Below, in pieces: positions 29,527 through 38,349 of a stretch of 64,000 nt of DNA (positions within the stretch are counted from its first letter, which is position 1; the number at the start of each line of letters is the position of its first letter). A program made the translations under genes and the position numbers. Below the pieces are notes generated by a model. The model ran no database searches. It saw nothing but the letters and a program-made list of their open reading frames with translations, and was not told where the DNA came from. Source of the stretch: Candidatus Onthomonas avicola (lineage in GTDB: Bacteria; Bacillota; Clostridia; Oscillospirales; Oscillospiraceae); assembly GCA_018710845.1 (NCBI GenBank), contig DVJB01000039.1, positions 1 through 64,000 on the forward strand, written 5' to 3'.

Positions 29527-32500
29527 CTCCGCTCCCCCCTTCCCAGAATTCCTTTCCGCTCACCGAATAGAGGAAGCGGCGGCGGTCGCCGCCCCGCCCC
29601 TCTTCAAAGTGGCAGGCCTGCGCAAAGTCGCAGAAGTCGCAGGCGGTGTGTCCCGAGCCCTTCCAGTAGGGGTCGGCGTCAATGTCGCCCGCGGCGAGCT
29701 CCCGGCCCATCTCGCGCAGGAGGTCGTGCAGCCGCCGGTGCAAGATGCCCCACTGCTCGGCGGTCGCAAGGCTGTCGCCCGAGATTGCCCCGGCCCGGCT
29801 CACGCGGACGGGCAGAAAGCGCGGCCCGCCCTCGTCCCAGGGCTCCATCGCGCGCAGCACCTCCTCGTCGCGCAGCAGCAGTCCGGAGCGGCGCAGGGCC
29901 TTGTCCGCCGCGCGCAGGCGCGACGGCTCGTCCATCTCCCGGCTGCCGGGCAGCAGCACGTCGCGCGCCGGGAGGTAGAGCACCCCCGCCGGGAGCACCG
30001 GGCGGCCGTAATACGACTCCCCCCGCTCCTGAAGAGTGAAGAGGTAGAGCAGCATCTGAAGGGAGAGGCCGTGCCAGACATCAGTGAGGCTGAAGGACTT
30101 CCGGCCTGTCTTGTAGTCCACCACGCGCAGGTAGAGCCGCCCGTCCTTCTCCCAGCCGTCCACCCGGTCCACAAAGCCGGAGACGGAGAGGGTCAGGTCC
30201 CCCACCTCCACGCGCACGGGCGGCAAGTCCTCCCCGCGGCCGAAGCCCAGCTCAAAGGAGAGGGGGACAAACTGGCTGTGCTCCAGCTCGTCCACCACGT
30301 TGTGGACAATGAGCTCCACCGACTGGAGCATCCGTCCGAAGAGGTAGCGAAAGCGGGGCGTCTGTTCCTCCAGCGCGCCGAGCTGCGTCTCGATATAGCT
30401 CTGGACCGCCTCTTCGGAGAGCGACCGGCGCTCCTCTTCCCTCAGCGCCGCGACGCCGCCGCGCGCCTGCGCCGCGCGCAGGACGTGCTCGAGCACGTAG
30501 TGTACAAAGGTGCCCACCTCCGGCGCGTCAAACCCGGCTGGCCGCCGGGCCTTTGCTTTGAGGCCGTATTGCAGAAAATAGGAGAAGTGGCAGCTCTTGA
30601 GCTTGTCCATCCGGGAGGCGGAGAGGGCCGCCTCCCGCCCGTAGAGGGCGCGCACCGTCTCCGGGGAGAGGCGTCCACGCGCAAAGGAGTGGGCGGATCG
30701 GACGCGGCGGACCGCCTCCACCCGCTCCGGGCTGGCTTCCAGGCGCTCGAGCAAGGACTCATCTCCCGTCTCCGCCGCCAGCTCCAGCGCGGGCAGCGGG
30801 GCGAGCAGACGCGCCGACTCCTCCAGCGCGCCGCGGGGCGCGCGGGGGAACATCCGCTCCAGCCGCTCCCAGAGGACGGCCGGGCGCTGCGCCGCCCCGT
30901 CCACCGCCTGTGGATAGCTCAGGTAGAGCAGCTCCGTCGGGCGGGTGAGCGCGCCGTAGGCCAGGGCCTGTTCCCGGTCCAGCCGTTGGCCGGCGGACGG
31001 GGCGAGCTCCAGGCCGTGCCCGGCGAGCAGGGCGCGGTCGCGGTCGGTGAGCAGGCCGGGGGACTCGGAGACGAGGGGGAACTGGCTGTCGTCCACGCCG
31101 AGCAGGAAGAGGGCTTTGCAGCGGGTATGGGCGATGCGCGCCACGTCTCCCCCGTTCACCCGGTCGAGCGCGACCGGAATGGCGCCGACGGAGTACTGGT
31201 TGAGCACCAGCCGGAAGAGGTCGGTGAAGTAGTCCAGCTCGAGCACCTGCTCGGAGAGCAGGTCGCTGCACTGCTCCAGCGCCCCGACGAGCACCTGCCA
31301 GAGCTGGCGGTACTCCTCCGCCTGCTGCAGCTCCCCCGCCGCGCGCAGGGCCTCCGCTCGCTCCGCCAGCCGCTCTGGCAGGGCGATCTCCTCTAAAAAG
31401 CGGTAGAGGGCGCGGGCCAACTCCGTCCCTGTGCCGCGGCGGACCTGCGCCAGCTGCTCGAGCGGGGCGATGACACGCCGGCGCAGCGCGTCCAGGCGGG
31501 CGACGAGGGCGCGGTCCTCCTCCCGCCAGGGCAGGGAATAGCCCTCCGGATGCCAGTTCCAGTCACTCTGGCGCGTCCAGCGGCTGCCACGGATATCCCA
31601 GCGCAGGGCGTAGTTTTCCAGCAGGTCGATCTCCTCCCAGGTCGGGCCGGCCAGGCCGGTCTTCAGGTAGCGGAAGAGGTCGTCCGCCTCATAGTGATTG
31701 CGCACGCTCTCGAGCGCGGCGGTGAGGAGGGTGAGGACCGGCTTTTCCAGAATGTCCTCTTTTCGGCCGAGAAAGAGCGGAATCTGGTAACGCCGAAAGA
31801 CGCTCTCGAGCACCGGCTGATACCGCTCCAGCGTCCGGGCGGCGACGGTGATATCGCGGAAATGCCAGCCCTGCTCCCGCACCAGCGTGAGAATCTGCCG
31901 GGCGGCCCACTCCGCCTCCTCATAGGGGCTGGCGGCGGCGAAGAGGCAGGGACCGGCTGCTTCCTCTGGGGCGGGCGCGCCGTGGGAGAAGAGGTGGGCC
32001 TCCAGATGGCGCAGCTCCGGTGTCACCCTGGAGCGCGGTTCGGTCAGCACCTCGAACTCCATCCCGACGCCCTCCTCCCGGCAAAGGGCGACGAGTGTCT
32101 GCGCCGTGCGCCGGGCGGGCTGAAAGACCGTCTCCCCCGTCTCCTCCAAACCGTCACAGGTGAGAGCGACGGTGACGCTGCGCGCCTGGCGCAGGGCGCG
32201 CGCGAGAATCTGCCGCTGCTGCGGCGTGAAGTCGGTGAAGCAGTCCAGATAGACGTCTTTGCCCTGAAACCAATGGCAGGTGCGCAGAACGTCCGCCAGG
32301 CGGGTGAGGCGGTCGCGCGGGTCCGCGGCGCGCCGGGCGATGAGCGCCTCGTAGCCAGACAGGATCAGGCCGAGGTCGTGCAGCCGGTCGCTTTGCAGTC
32401 CCGGCTCCTCCCGGGCGGCATCGAGCAGATCCTCCGGGCGGACACAGTAGCTCTTCAGCTCGTCTCCGGTGGCCAGCAGCTGTTCCAGAAAGGCCGCCTT

Positions 32501-32830
32501 GCGCGAGGGGCGGGTATAGACGCGCAGGCCGCCTCCCACCAGCGCGACCGCCTGGCTCATGAGCAGCAGCCGTCCGCCCGCGTCCAGCACCGGCGCAGAG
32601 GCCCCGCCCGCCTCGTGAAAGACGCGGCTGGCCAGGCGCGTGAACGAGAGCACCTCCGCCCAGCGCGAGGCGGACGGCCCGCAGGCCCGGCAGAGCAGGC
32701 GCTCCCGATCGTGCGAGACCTGCTCGGGTACCAGGATGACCTGCGGCCGCCGCGGCCCGTTTTCCCGGACCGCCGCCATCAGCCGGGTGGTCTTCCCCGT
32801 TCCGGCGCGGCCGAGCAACAGCTTGAGCAT
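29516..32830 (-). CDS. addB: Helicase-exonuclease AddAB subunit AddB
   Basis: MLKLLLGRAGTGKTTRLM; C-terminal VVDYKTGRKSFSL nuclease and CDFCDFAQACHF Fe-S cysteines. Confidence 0.95.
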   Translation of the reverse strand: MLKLLLGRAGTGKTTRLMAAVRENGPRRPQVILVPEQVSHDRERLLCRACGPSASRWAEVLSFTRLASRVFHEAGGASAPVLDAGGRLLLMSQAVALVGGGLRVYTRPSRKAAFLEQLLATGDELKSYCVRPEDLLDAAREEPGLQSDRLHDLGLILSGYEALIARRAADPRDRLTRLADVLRTCHWFQGKDVYLDCFTDFTPQQRQILARALRQARSVTVALTCDGLEETGETVFQPARRTAQTLVALCREEGVGMEFEVLTEPRSRVTPELRHLEAHLFSHGAPAPEEAAGPCLFAAASPYEEAEWAARQILTLVREQGWHFRDITVAARTLERYQPVLESVFRRYQIPLFLGRKEDILEKPVLTLLTAALESVRNHYEADDLFRYLKTGLAGPTWEEIDLLENYALRWDIRGSRWTRQSDWNWHPEGYSLPWREEDRALVARLDALRRRVIAPLEQLAQVRRGTGTELARALYRFLEEIALPERLAERAEALRAAGELQQAEEYRQLWQVLVGALEQCSDLLSEQVLELDYFTDLFRLVLNQYSVGAIPVALDRVNGGDVARIAHTRCKALFLLGVDDSQFPLVSESPGLLTDRDRALLAGHGLELAPSAGQRLDREQALAYGALTRPTELLYLSYPQAVDGAAQRPAVLWERLERMFPRAPRGALEESARLLAPLPALELAAETGDESLLERLEASPERVEAVRRVRSAHSFARGRLSPETVRALYGREAALSASRMDKLKSCHFSYFLQYGLKAKARRPAGFDAPEVGTFVHYVLEHVLRAAQARGGVAALREEERRSLSEEAVQSYIETQLGALEEQTPRFRYLFGRMLQSVELIVHNVVDELEHSQFVPLSFELGFGRGEDLPPVRVEVGDLTLSVSGFVDRVDGWEKDGRLYLRVVDYKTGRKSFSLTDVWHGLSLQMLLYLFTLQERGESYYGRPVLPAGVLYLPARDVLLPGSREMDEPSRLRAADKALRRSGLLLRDEEVLRAMEPWDEGGPRFLPVRVSRAGAISGDSLATAEQWGILHRRLHDLLREMGRELAAGDIDADPYWKGSGHTACDFCDFAQACHFEEGRGGDRRRFLYSVSGKEFWEGGSGDGR

Positions 32831-32940
32831 GGCGCTCCCTCCCTCTTGTCGTTTTGCTGCCATAGATTATAGCAAACAGGGGCAGCAGCTGGCAAGGGCG
32901 CCGGCCGTGCAGCTCCTGTTTATCGGACCATTGGATGCCG

Positions 32941-33276
32941 TCAGTTCCCGCGCTCCATACATGACCGCCAGTCCAGATATTCCGGCTTTGGGGCAAGAGC
33001 GATCGCCTTGCGGATATAGTGCAGGGCGAGTTCCTGAGAGCCCGGCGGCGTGAGCGGCACAAAGAGATAGTAGGCGATCAGAAAATTCAGGTGCGCCGAC
33101 GTCTCCGCTGTTCTCTGCGCCGGCCCGCCGTGCAGCGACGCGAGCAGGACAAAAAAGAGGTTCAACCGGTCCACCTCGCCGGCCTGGCAATAAAAATCGT
33201 CCAAGTCACCCGGTGTCAGTTCGCGTATGACCTGTTCCGGTAAAACAGGTTGGTCAAAATCAATGGATAATTTCAT
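32941..33276 (-). CDS. Uncharacterised 111-aa protein
   Basis: Good RBS (AAAGGGG) and ATG; MKLSIDFDQPVLPEQVIRELTPGDLDDFYCQAGEVDRLNLFFVLLASLHGG; no family recognised. Confidence 0.6.
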   Translation of the reverse strand: MKLSIDFDQPVLPEQVIRELTPGDLDDFYCQAGEVDRLNLFFVLLASLHGGPAQRTAETSAHLNFLIAYYLFVPLTPPGSQELALHYIRKAIALAPKPEYLDWRSCMERGN

Positions 33277-33318
33277 AATCTTTTTCCCCTTTATGTCATA
33301 ATCTTTTTCCCCTTTATG
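33273..33318 (-). repeat. Perfect 23-bp tandem duplication of the RBS and start codon of the 111-aa gene
   Basis: TCATAATCTTTTTCCCCTTTATG at 33273-33295 and 33296-33318. Confidence 0.95.
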
Positions 33319-33425
33319 ATGGTAGGACGGCGCGGCCGGCGAAGCGGCGCAAGCCGCGTTCCCTTGCCGCGGCGCGGAAAACGTGGTATCCTGTTATCAA
33401 GAAGAACGGAGGAGAGATTCCGCCC

Positions 33426-34592
33426 ATGCGCAAGACGATCTACGACATCATCACCCATCCCGCGCCGCCGGGGCGGCTGCGGCGCTATCTGCCGCAGCTT
33501 CTCCTTCTGGCACTCGCGCTCTCGTCGCTGGGCCTGCTGCGGCTGATCTGCACGCGCCGGGGCTGGGCCGACTGGCTGATCGCCCACGTCACCACGCCGC
33601 TCAAGCAGGTGGCCGGCCGCCTGTTTGGCCTGCTGCCGTTCTCCGCGGCGGAGGTGCTCTGGACCGCCGGGGTGCTGGCGCTGCTCATCTTCCTTTTGCG
33701 CTCGCTGTGGGTGATCGGCCTCGGTGTGGCGCACCGCCTGCAGGGACGGCCGGCCCACCCGCTGCGCAGCCTGCTGCGCCGGGCGCTGGCACTGCTCGCC
33801 GCCGGGCTGCTGGTCTATGCCGGCTACACCTTCACCTGGGGTGTCAACTACTACGGCGCCACCTTCTCCGAGCGCAGCGGCCTGGAGGGCCGGGCGACGA
33901 CGGACGAGGAGCTCTTTCAGCTCACCGCCGCCTTTGCCGTCCGGTGCAGTGAGCTGGCCGGACAGGTGGAGCGCAACGGGGATGGACAGTTCTGCGAGGG
34001 AGATCTCTTTGCGCGCAGCGAGGGGCTCTACAGCTCGCTCTACGATGAATTTCCCTTTCTCGAGCGCGCGGAGGTGCGGGCAAAGCCGATGTTCTACTCC
34101 CGGCTGATGAGCGCGCTCGGCTTCACCGGCTTCTACTTCCCGTTCACCGGCGAGTCGATGGTGAATGTGGACGCGCCAGCCGTGCTCGTCCCGGCCACCA
34201 TCCTGCACGAGCTGGCACACCAGAAAAACGTCGCGCTGGAGGACGAGTGCAACTTTCTGGCCATCGTGGCTGGCCTGAAGAGCGACGATATCGCGTTTCA
34301 GTACTCCTCCGCCCTGATGGGCTACATCCACCTGGGTAACGCCCTCTACTCCGCCGACACCTCCCTCTGGCGGGAGGCCTATGCCCTGCTCGGCGAGCAG
34401 GCGCGCGCCGACCTGATGGAGAACAACGCCTACTGGGCGCAGTTTGACTCCCCGGTGGAAGAGGCGGTGGAGGCCGCGGCGACCAACATCTATTCCGGCT
34501 TTGCCCAGAGCTTCGGGCAGGAGGACGTCATGCACAGCTACGGCGCCTGCGTTGACCTGCTGGCCGCCTACTACTTACCGGAGGAGGGATAA
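33426..34592 (+). CDS. DUF3810-like membrane protein with metalloprotease-type HELAH motif
   Basis: N-terminal TMs; WGVNYYGATFSERSGLEGR; VPATILHELAHQKNVALEDECNFLAI. Confidence 0.85.
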   Translation: MRKTIYDIITHPAPPGRLRRYLPQLLLLALALSSLGLLRLICTRRGWADWLIAHVTTPLKQVAGRLFGLLPFSAAEVLWTAGVLALLIFLLRSLWVIGLGVAHRLQGRPAHPLRSLLRRALALLAAGLLVYAGYTFTWGVNYYGATFSERSGLEGRATTDEELFQLTAAFAVRCSELAGQVERNGDGQFCEGDLFARSEGLYSSLYDEFPFLERAEVRAKPMFYSRLMSALGFTGFYFPFTGESMVNVDAPAVLVPATILHELAHQKNVALEDECNFLAIVAGLKSDDIAFQYSSALMGYIHLGNALYSADTSLWREAYALLGEQARADLMENNAYWAQFDSPVEEAVEAAATNIYSGFAQSFGQEDVMHSYGACVDLLAAYYLPEEG

Positions 34593-34594
34593 GA

Positions 34595-34990
34595 ATGAAC
34601 GACCGTGAACTGCTGGAGTTGGCTGCCGCCATGCGCTCGCGCGCCTACGCCCCCTATTCCCGCTTTGCCGTCGGCGCGGCGCTGCTGACGGAGGACGGGC
34701 GGGTCTTTACCGGGTGCAACGTGGAGAACGCCGCCTACGGCTCCTCTATCTGTGCCGAGCGCTGCGCGCTGCTCAAGGCGGTGAGCGAAGGCGTCCGTGG
34801 CGGCTTTGCCGCCCTTGCCATCGTGGGCAGCGGCGCGGACTACTGCTGGCCCTGCGGGGCCTGCCGGCAGATGCTCTATGAGTTTGCCCCGGACCTGCGT
34901 CTGCTGGTGGCCAACGGCAGAGGAGAATCTGTCTCCTGTTCTCTGCGTGAGCTGCTGCCGCACGGGTTCGGCGCGCAGGCGATGGAGTGA
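34595..34990 (+). CDS. cdd: Cytidine deaminase
   Basis: YAPYSRFAVGAALLTEDGRVFTGCNVENAAYGSSICAER, CWPCGACRQML. Confidence 0.95.
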   Translation: MNDRELLELAAAMRSRAYAPYSRFAVGAALLTEDGRVFTGCNVENAAYGSSICAERCALLKAVSEGVRGGFAALAIVGSGADYCWPCGACRQMLYEFAPDLRLLVANGRGESVSCSLRELLPHGFGAQAME

Positions 34991-35131
34991 GCGGGCTGGA
35001 CCGGTCAGAACCCCAGCAGCGGCACCGCGTAGCGTCACAAACTGCAACTATCATAAAAACACAGTCCCGGCACGAGAGCCCTACAGCTGAGGGCAGTGAC
35101 CCAGAACAAGCGGCGATATATTTATCTGTAA

Positions 35132-35365
35132 AAGGCTCAAATTGAATTACGGAAAGCTATCAAAAGAAAGAAAACGGCTGAAAAAAATTGCGCAAAAGCC
35201 AGACTTGCTAAAAAGCAAAGCCGCAATGGGGATGCAAAAGAACGACAATCTAAAATTAGCAAGTATCTTTTTGCTGAGTTATATGATACTATATATTTAG
35301 AGTCTAAAGATTTGAATCTTCGTGGGTCATTTAGCAAATTAGAAGGAGGTACATCATATGTTTAA
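35132..35365 (+). pseudogene. Start-less open frame, likely the 3' remnant of a gene
   Basis: KAQIELRKAIKRKKTAEKNCAKARLAKKQSRNGDAKERQSKISKYLFAELYDTIYLESKDLNLRGSFSKLEGGTSYV*; no ATG/GTG/TTG near its 5' end; stop overlaps the next ATG; AT-rich. Confidence 0.5.
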
Positions 35366-35579
35366 AAAGGCTTTTTGGGTTCCCTACAAGGACAGTGCAA
35401 ATCCCCCAACTCTTGCAAAAACTATGGAAGCAATTTCAAAATACTGTGAAGAGAATGGAGAGTCTTATACATTTATTAGTGATGATGAGGTTGAGATAAA
35501 TGGAAAAAGATATGAAATATACCGAGGCTATGAAAGTGGCAGTAGGGGGAATTATGGCATAAAGTGCAAAGAAAAATGA
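35358..35579 (+). CDS. Small protein, possibly DUF4318-like
   Basis: 73 aa MFKKAFWVPYKDSANPPTLAKTMEAISKYCEENGESYTFISDDEVEINGKRYEIYRGYESGSRGNYGIKCKEK; strong GAAGGAGGT RBS; DUF4318 resemblance from memory, unverified. Confidence 0.7.
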   Translation: MFKKAFWVPYKDSANPPTLAKTMEAISKYCEENGESYTFISDDEVEINGKRYEIYRGYESGSRGNYGIKCKEK

Positions 35580-35697
35580 CGCCGCATTTCTCAGGGAGAT
35601 AACAAAACCAGCCGAGCCAGTCAGCAGTCAAGATGAACAGCGGCGCATTTCATGCGCTGTGGTGGACAGCCCCGCCCGTCTTTGCTAAAGAGTAATC

Positions 35698-35735
35698 AGG
35701 GCGCTGTGCGGAGACAACCCTCTGCGCAGCGCCCT
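35698..35735. terminator. Hairpin downstream of xpt
   Basis: CAGGGCGCTGTGC...GCGCAGCGCCCTG; no long T run. Confidence 0.45.
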
Positions 35736-35764
35736 GTAGTATTATCCGATTTTGATGTAGCCGC

Positions 35765-36346
35765 TCACTGTTCCCGGAAGGTGATCTCGCCGGTGGCGGG
35801 GTCCATCGCGTCCACGATGGCCAGGGACTCGAGCTGAATGCCGGTCTCGCGGATGATGCGGCCGCCGTCCTGGAAGCCCTTCTCCACACAGATGCCGATG
35901 CCCTCCACCGTGGCCCCCGCCTCCTGCACCAGCTGAATCAGGCCCTGGAGGGCGCAGCCGTTGGCCAGGAAGTCGTCGATGATGAGGACGTGGTCCTCCG
36001 GGCCGATAAACTTCTTGGAGACGACGACATCATATACCCGCTTGTGTGTGAAGCTCTGGACCTTGGTGGAATAGACCTCTCCGGAGAGGTTGATGCTCTG
36101 GGATTTTTTCGCAAACAGGACGGGCACGTCGAAGCACTCGGCCACCACGCAGGCGATTCCGATGCCGCTGGCCTCGATCGTCAGGATTTTATTGATCGGC
36201 TTATCCTTGAACAGGCGCTTGAACTCCATCCCCATCTCGTGAAACAGCTTCACGTCCATCAGATGGTTGAGGAAGCAGTCCACCTTCAGCACGCCGCCCT
36301 CCGCGATGATACCATCCTTGCGAATGCGATCTTCCAAGAGTTTCAT
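35765..36346 (-). CDS. xpt: Xanthine phosphoribosyltransferase
   Basis: [51 protein letters not shown]. Confidence 0.95.
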   Translation of the reverse strand: MKLLEDRIRKDGIIAEGGVLKVDCFLNHLMDVKLFHEMGMEFKRLFKDKPINKILTIEASGIGIACVVAECFDVPVLFAKKSQSINLSGEVYSTKVQSFTHKRVYDVVVSKKFIGPEDHVLIIDDFLANGCALQGLIQLVQEAGATVEGIGICVEKGFQDGGRIIRETGIQLESLAIVDAMDPATGEITFREQ

Positions 36347-36414
36347 ACCGTCGCTCTCCTTCTTTTGTGCGGGCCGCCGGACGGCTGCCCGGGGAATAAA
36401 AATAAGATGTTGTT

Positions 36415-36443
36415 ATTGTATCATATTTCGTCCCCGCTGTCAT
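36415..36443 (-). promoter_or_regulatory. Sigma-A-like promoter for xpt
   Basis: Minus strand ATGACA, 17-bp spacer, TACAAT. Confidence 0.6.
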
Positions 36444-36514
36444 TCTCTCCGTCTGATTTTTCCCGCTCACTTTCGACTTTTTTTGACCGGCCTCCCGCCG
36501 ACCGTCAGGAGCGC

Positions 36515-37270
36515 TCAGGCAGGCTGCTGCCGCCCGGCGTGGTCGATGGTGTACTCTCCCTCCAGCAGCAGCTCGGACACGGTGCAAAATTGATATCCCT
36601 GTCCCTGGAGGCTGGAAATAATCTCGGGCAGAGCCTCCGGCGTATGCAGTGCCGCGTTATGAAAGAGGATGATGGAGCCCGGCTCTACACGCTCGAGGAC
36701 GCGCTGGGAAATCTCCGTCGCGGACAGCTCCTTCCAGTCCAAACTGTCCACGTCCCACTGGATGGGTTCCATCCCGATAGAGCGGATGGCGTTGATCACC
36801 TGATCGTTGTAGTCTCCGTAGGGACAACGGATCAGGGTGGGGCGCACACCGGTAATGTCCTCGATCTTGTCGTTGCAGGCCTCCAACTCCGCGATGACCT
36901 CTTCCGGGGTGCACTGGGTCAGATAGGGATGGGTGTCCGAGTGGTTCTGGATAGAGTGTCCCGCCTCGGCGAGTGCCTGAACCGACTCGGGATACTTCTC
37001 CACCCAATCGCCCACAACAAAAAAAGTGGCCGTCACGTTGTACTCGCCCAGAATCTCAATCAGCTGCTCGGTGTCCTCGTTGCCCCAGGCGGCGTCAAAG
37101 GTGAGCGCGGCCAGCTGTTCGGTGCGCGCGACGCTGTAGATGGGCAGCTGCCGCTCTGTCGCCGCGGCCCCCACCACATCGGGATGGTTCACCAGCCAGA
37201 ACATGACCGCCGCGATGAGCAGGCAGCCGAGCACCGTCAGCAGCCGGCGGCGCAGAATGAAGATCTTCAC
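36515..37270 (-). CDS. Polysaccharide deacetylase (PdaB-like)
   Basis: GTG start; AALTFDAAWGNEDTEQLIEIL, HSIQNHSDTHPYLT, CPYGDYNDQVINAI, SIILFHN. Confidence 0.9.
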   Translation of the reverse strand: MKIFILRRRLLTVLGCLLIAAVMFWLVNHPDVVGAAATERQLPIYSVARTEQLAALTFDAAWGNEDTEQLIEILGEYNVTATFFVVGDWVEKYPESVQALAEAGHSIQNHSDTHPYLTQCTPEEVIAELEACNDKIEDITGVRPTLIRCPYGDYNDQVINAIRSIGMEPIQWDVDSLDWKELSATEISQRVLERVEPGSIILFHNAALHTPEALPEIISSLQGQGYQFCTVSELLLEGEYTIDHAGRQQPA

Positions 37271-37326
37271 GTTCCACTCCCCTTTCCTTACGGCACTGTA
37301 TGCCGCGGGAGCGGAAAACATGTCTT

Positions 37327-38226
37327 CTATTCCGGAAAGCGCAGCGTGACCGTCCGCCCGGGGACGCCCAGCTTTGCGCCCGGAAAGACGGCGGCCGCCT
37401 CGCCCAGAAAGTCCTCCGGGCGGCTGAGGGAGGGGCTGAAATGGGTCAGCCACAGCTCCTTTGCCCCGCTCTCACGGGCGATGCGCGCCGCCTCGCGGAA
37501 GGTCATGTGACAGGTCTCTTTCGCCTTGGACAGCTTGTCCTGCTCGCCGTACATCCCCTCGCAGATGAGCAGGTCAGCCCCCCGGGCCGCCCGATACAGC
37601 GGCTTGACCGGCCGGGTATCGGTGGCGTAGACCATCCGGATGCCGGGGCGCGGCGGGCCGAGCACCTGGTCGGGCGTATAGCCGTCCACGCACTCTCCCT
37701 GCTGCAGGCGTTTCCAGAGCGGCTTGGGAATGCCGGCGGCGAGGGCGCGCTGGGGGTCAAACTTCCCGCGGCGCGGCACCTCCACCCGGTAGCCAAGGCA
37801 GGGCACCGTGTGGCGTACCGGAAAGGCGGTCAGCTCCCAGTCCCCCAGAGGGATGGTCTGTTCTTCCCCCTCCGCCAGCTCGATCGGCCAGACGGGGAAG
37901 GCCAGCTCCGGGGCGATCACCTTGACCGCCTCGAGCAGGCGGGCCGTCCCTCTCGGGCCGACGAGCGTCACCGGCTCGGTGCGCTCCATATTGCCCATGG
38001 TCAGCAGCAGGCCAGGCAGGCCGGCGGTGTGGTCGGCGTGCAGGTGGGTCAGGCAGATCGTGTCCAGATTCTTAAAGGACCAGCCGGCGGCGCGGGCGGC
38101 GATCTGGGTGCCCTCGCCCGCGTCGATGAGCAGGCTGCGGCCGTTGCAGCGCAGCACAAGCGAGGTGAGCCACCGCCCGGGCAGGGGCATGGTCCCCCCT
38201 GTTCCCAGCAGGCAGACATCCAGCAT
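37327..38226 (-). CDS. rnz: Ribonuclease Z
   Basis: LLGTGGTMPLPGRWLTS, LTHLHADHTAGLPGLLLTM, YATDTRPV, LTHFSPSL. Confidence 0.93.
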   Translation of the reverse strand: MLDVCLLGTGGTMPLPGRWLTSLVLRCNGRSLLIDAGEGTQIAARAAGWSFKNLDTICLTHLHADHTAGLPGLLLTMGNMERTEPVTLVGPRGTARLLEAVKVIAPELAFPVWPIELAEGEEQTIPLGDWELTAFPVRHTVPCLGYRVEVPRRGKFDPQRALAAGIPKPLWKRLQQGECVDGYTPDQVLGPPRPGIRMVYATDTRPVKPLYRAARGADLLICEGMYGEQDKLSKAKETCHMTFREAARIARESGAKELWLTHFSPSLSRPEDFLGEAAAVFPGAKLGVPGRTVTLRFPE

Positions 38227-38271
38227 GTTCTCCGGCCTCCTCTCTGTTGGATTTCAGAACAACATTATATA

Positions 38272-38316
38272 ACAAAAGCCCCGCCGCTGGCAACTGTGGA
38301 TTGCCGGCGGCGGGGA
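38272..38316 (-). terminator. Terminator after the clp gene
   Basis: Minus strand CCCCGCCGCTGGCAA...TTGCCAGCGGCGGGG-like stem then TTTTGTT. Confidence 0.75.
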
Positions 38317-38349
38317 GAGCGGTCATACAGCGCGGACAAAAAGTGTATT

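Noticed and set aside
31550-32872. 440-aa plus-strand ORF antisense to addB
   Set aside because: Mirror frame, no motifs, no RBS.
35137-35337. 66-aa minus-strand ORF in the AT-rich island
   Set aside because: No RBS; the plus-strand frame has better coding character and a coupled downstream gene.
36347-36500. Possible purine riboswitch upstream of xpt
   Set aside because: I could not find the conserved purine-aptamer core or three-way-junction words; only a promoter and a short GC-rich leader are visible.
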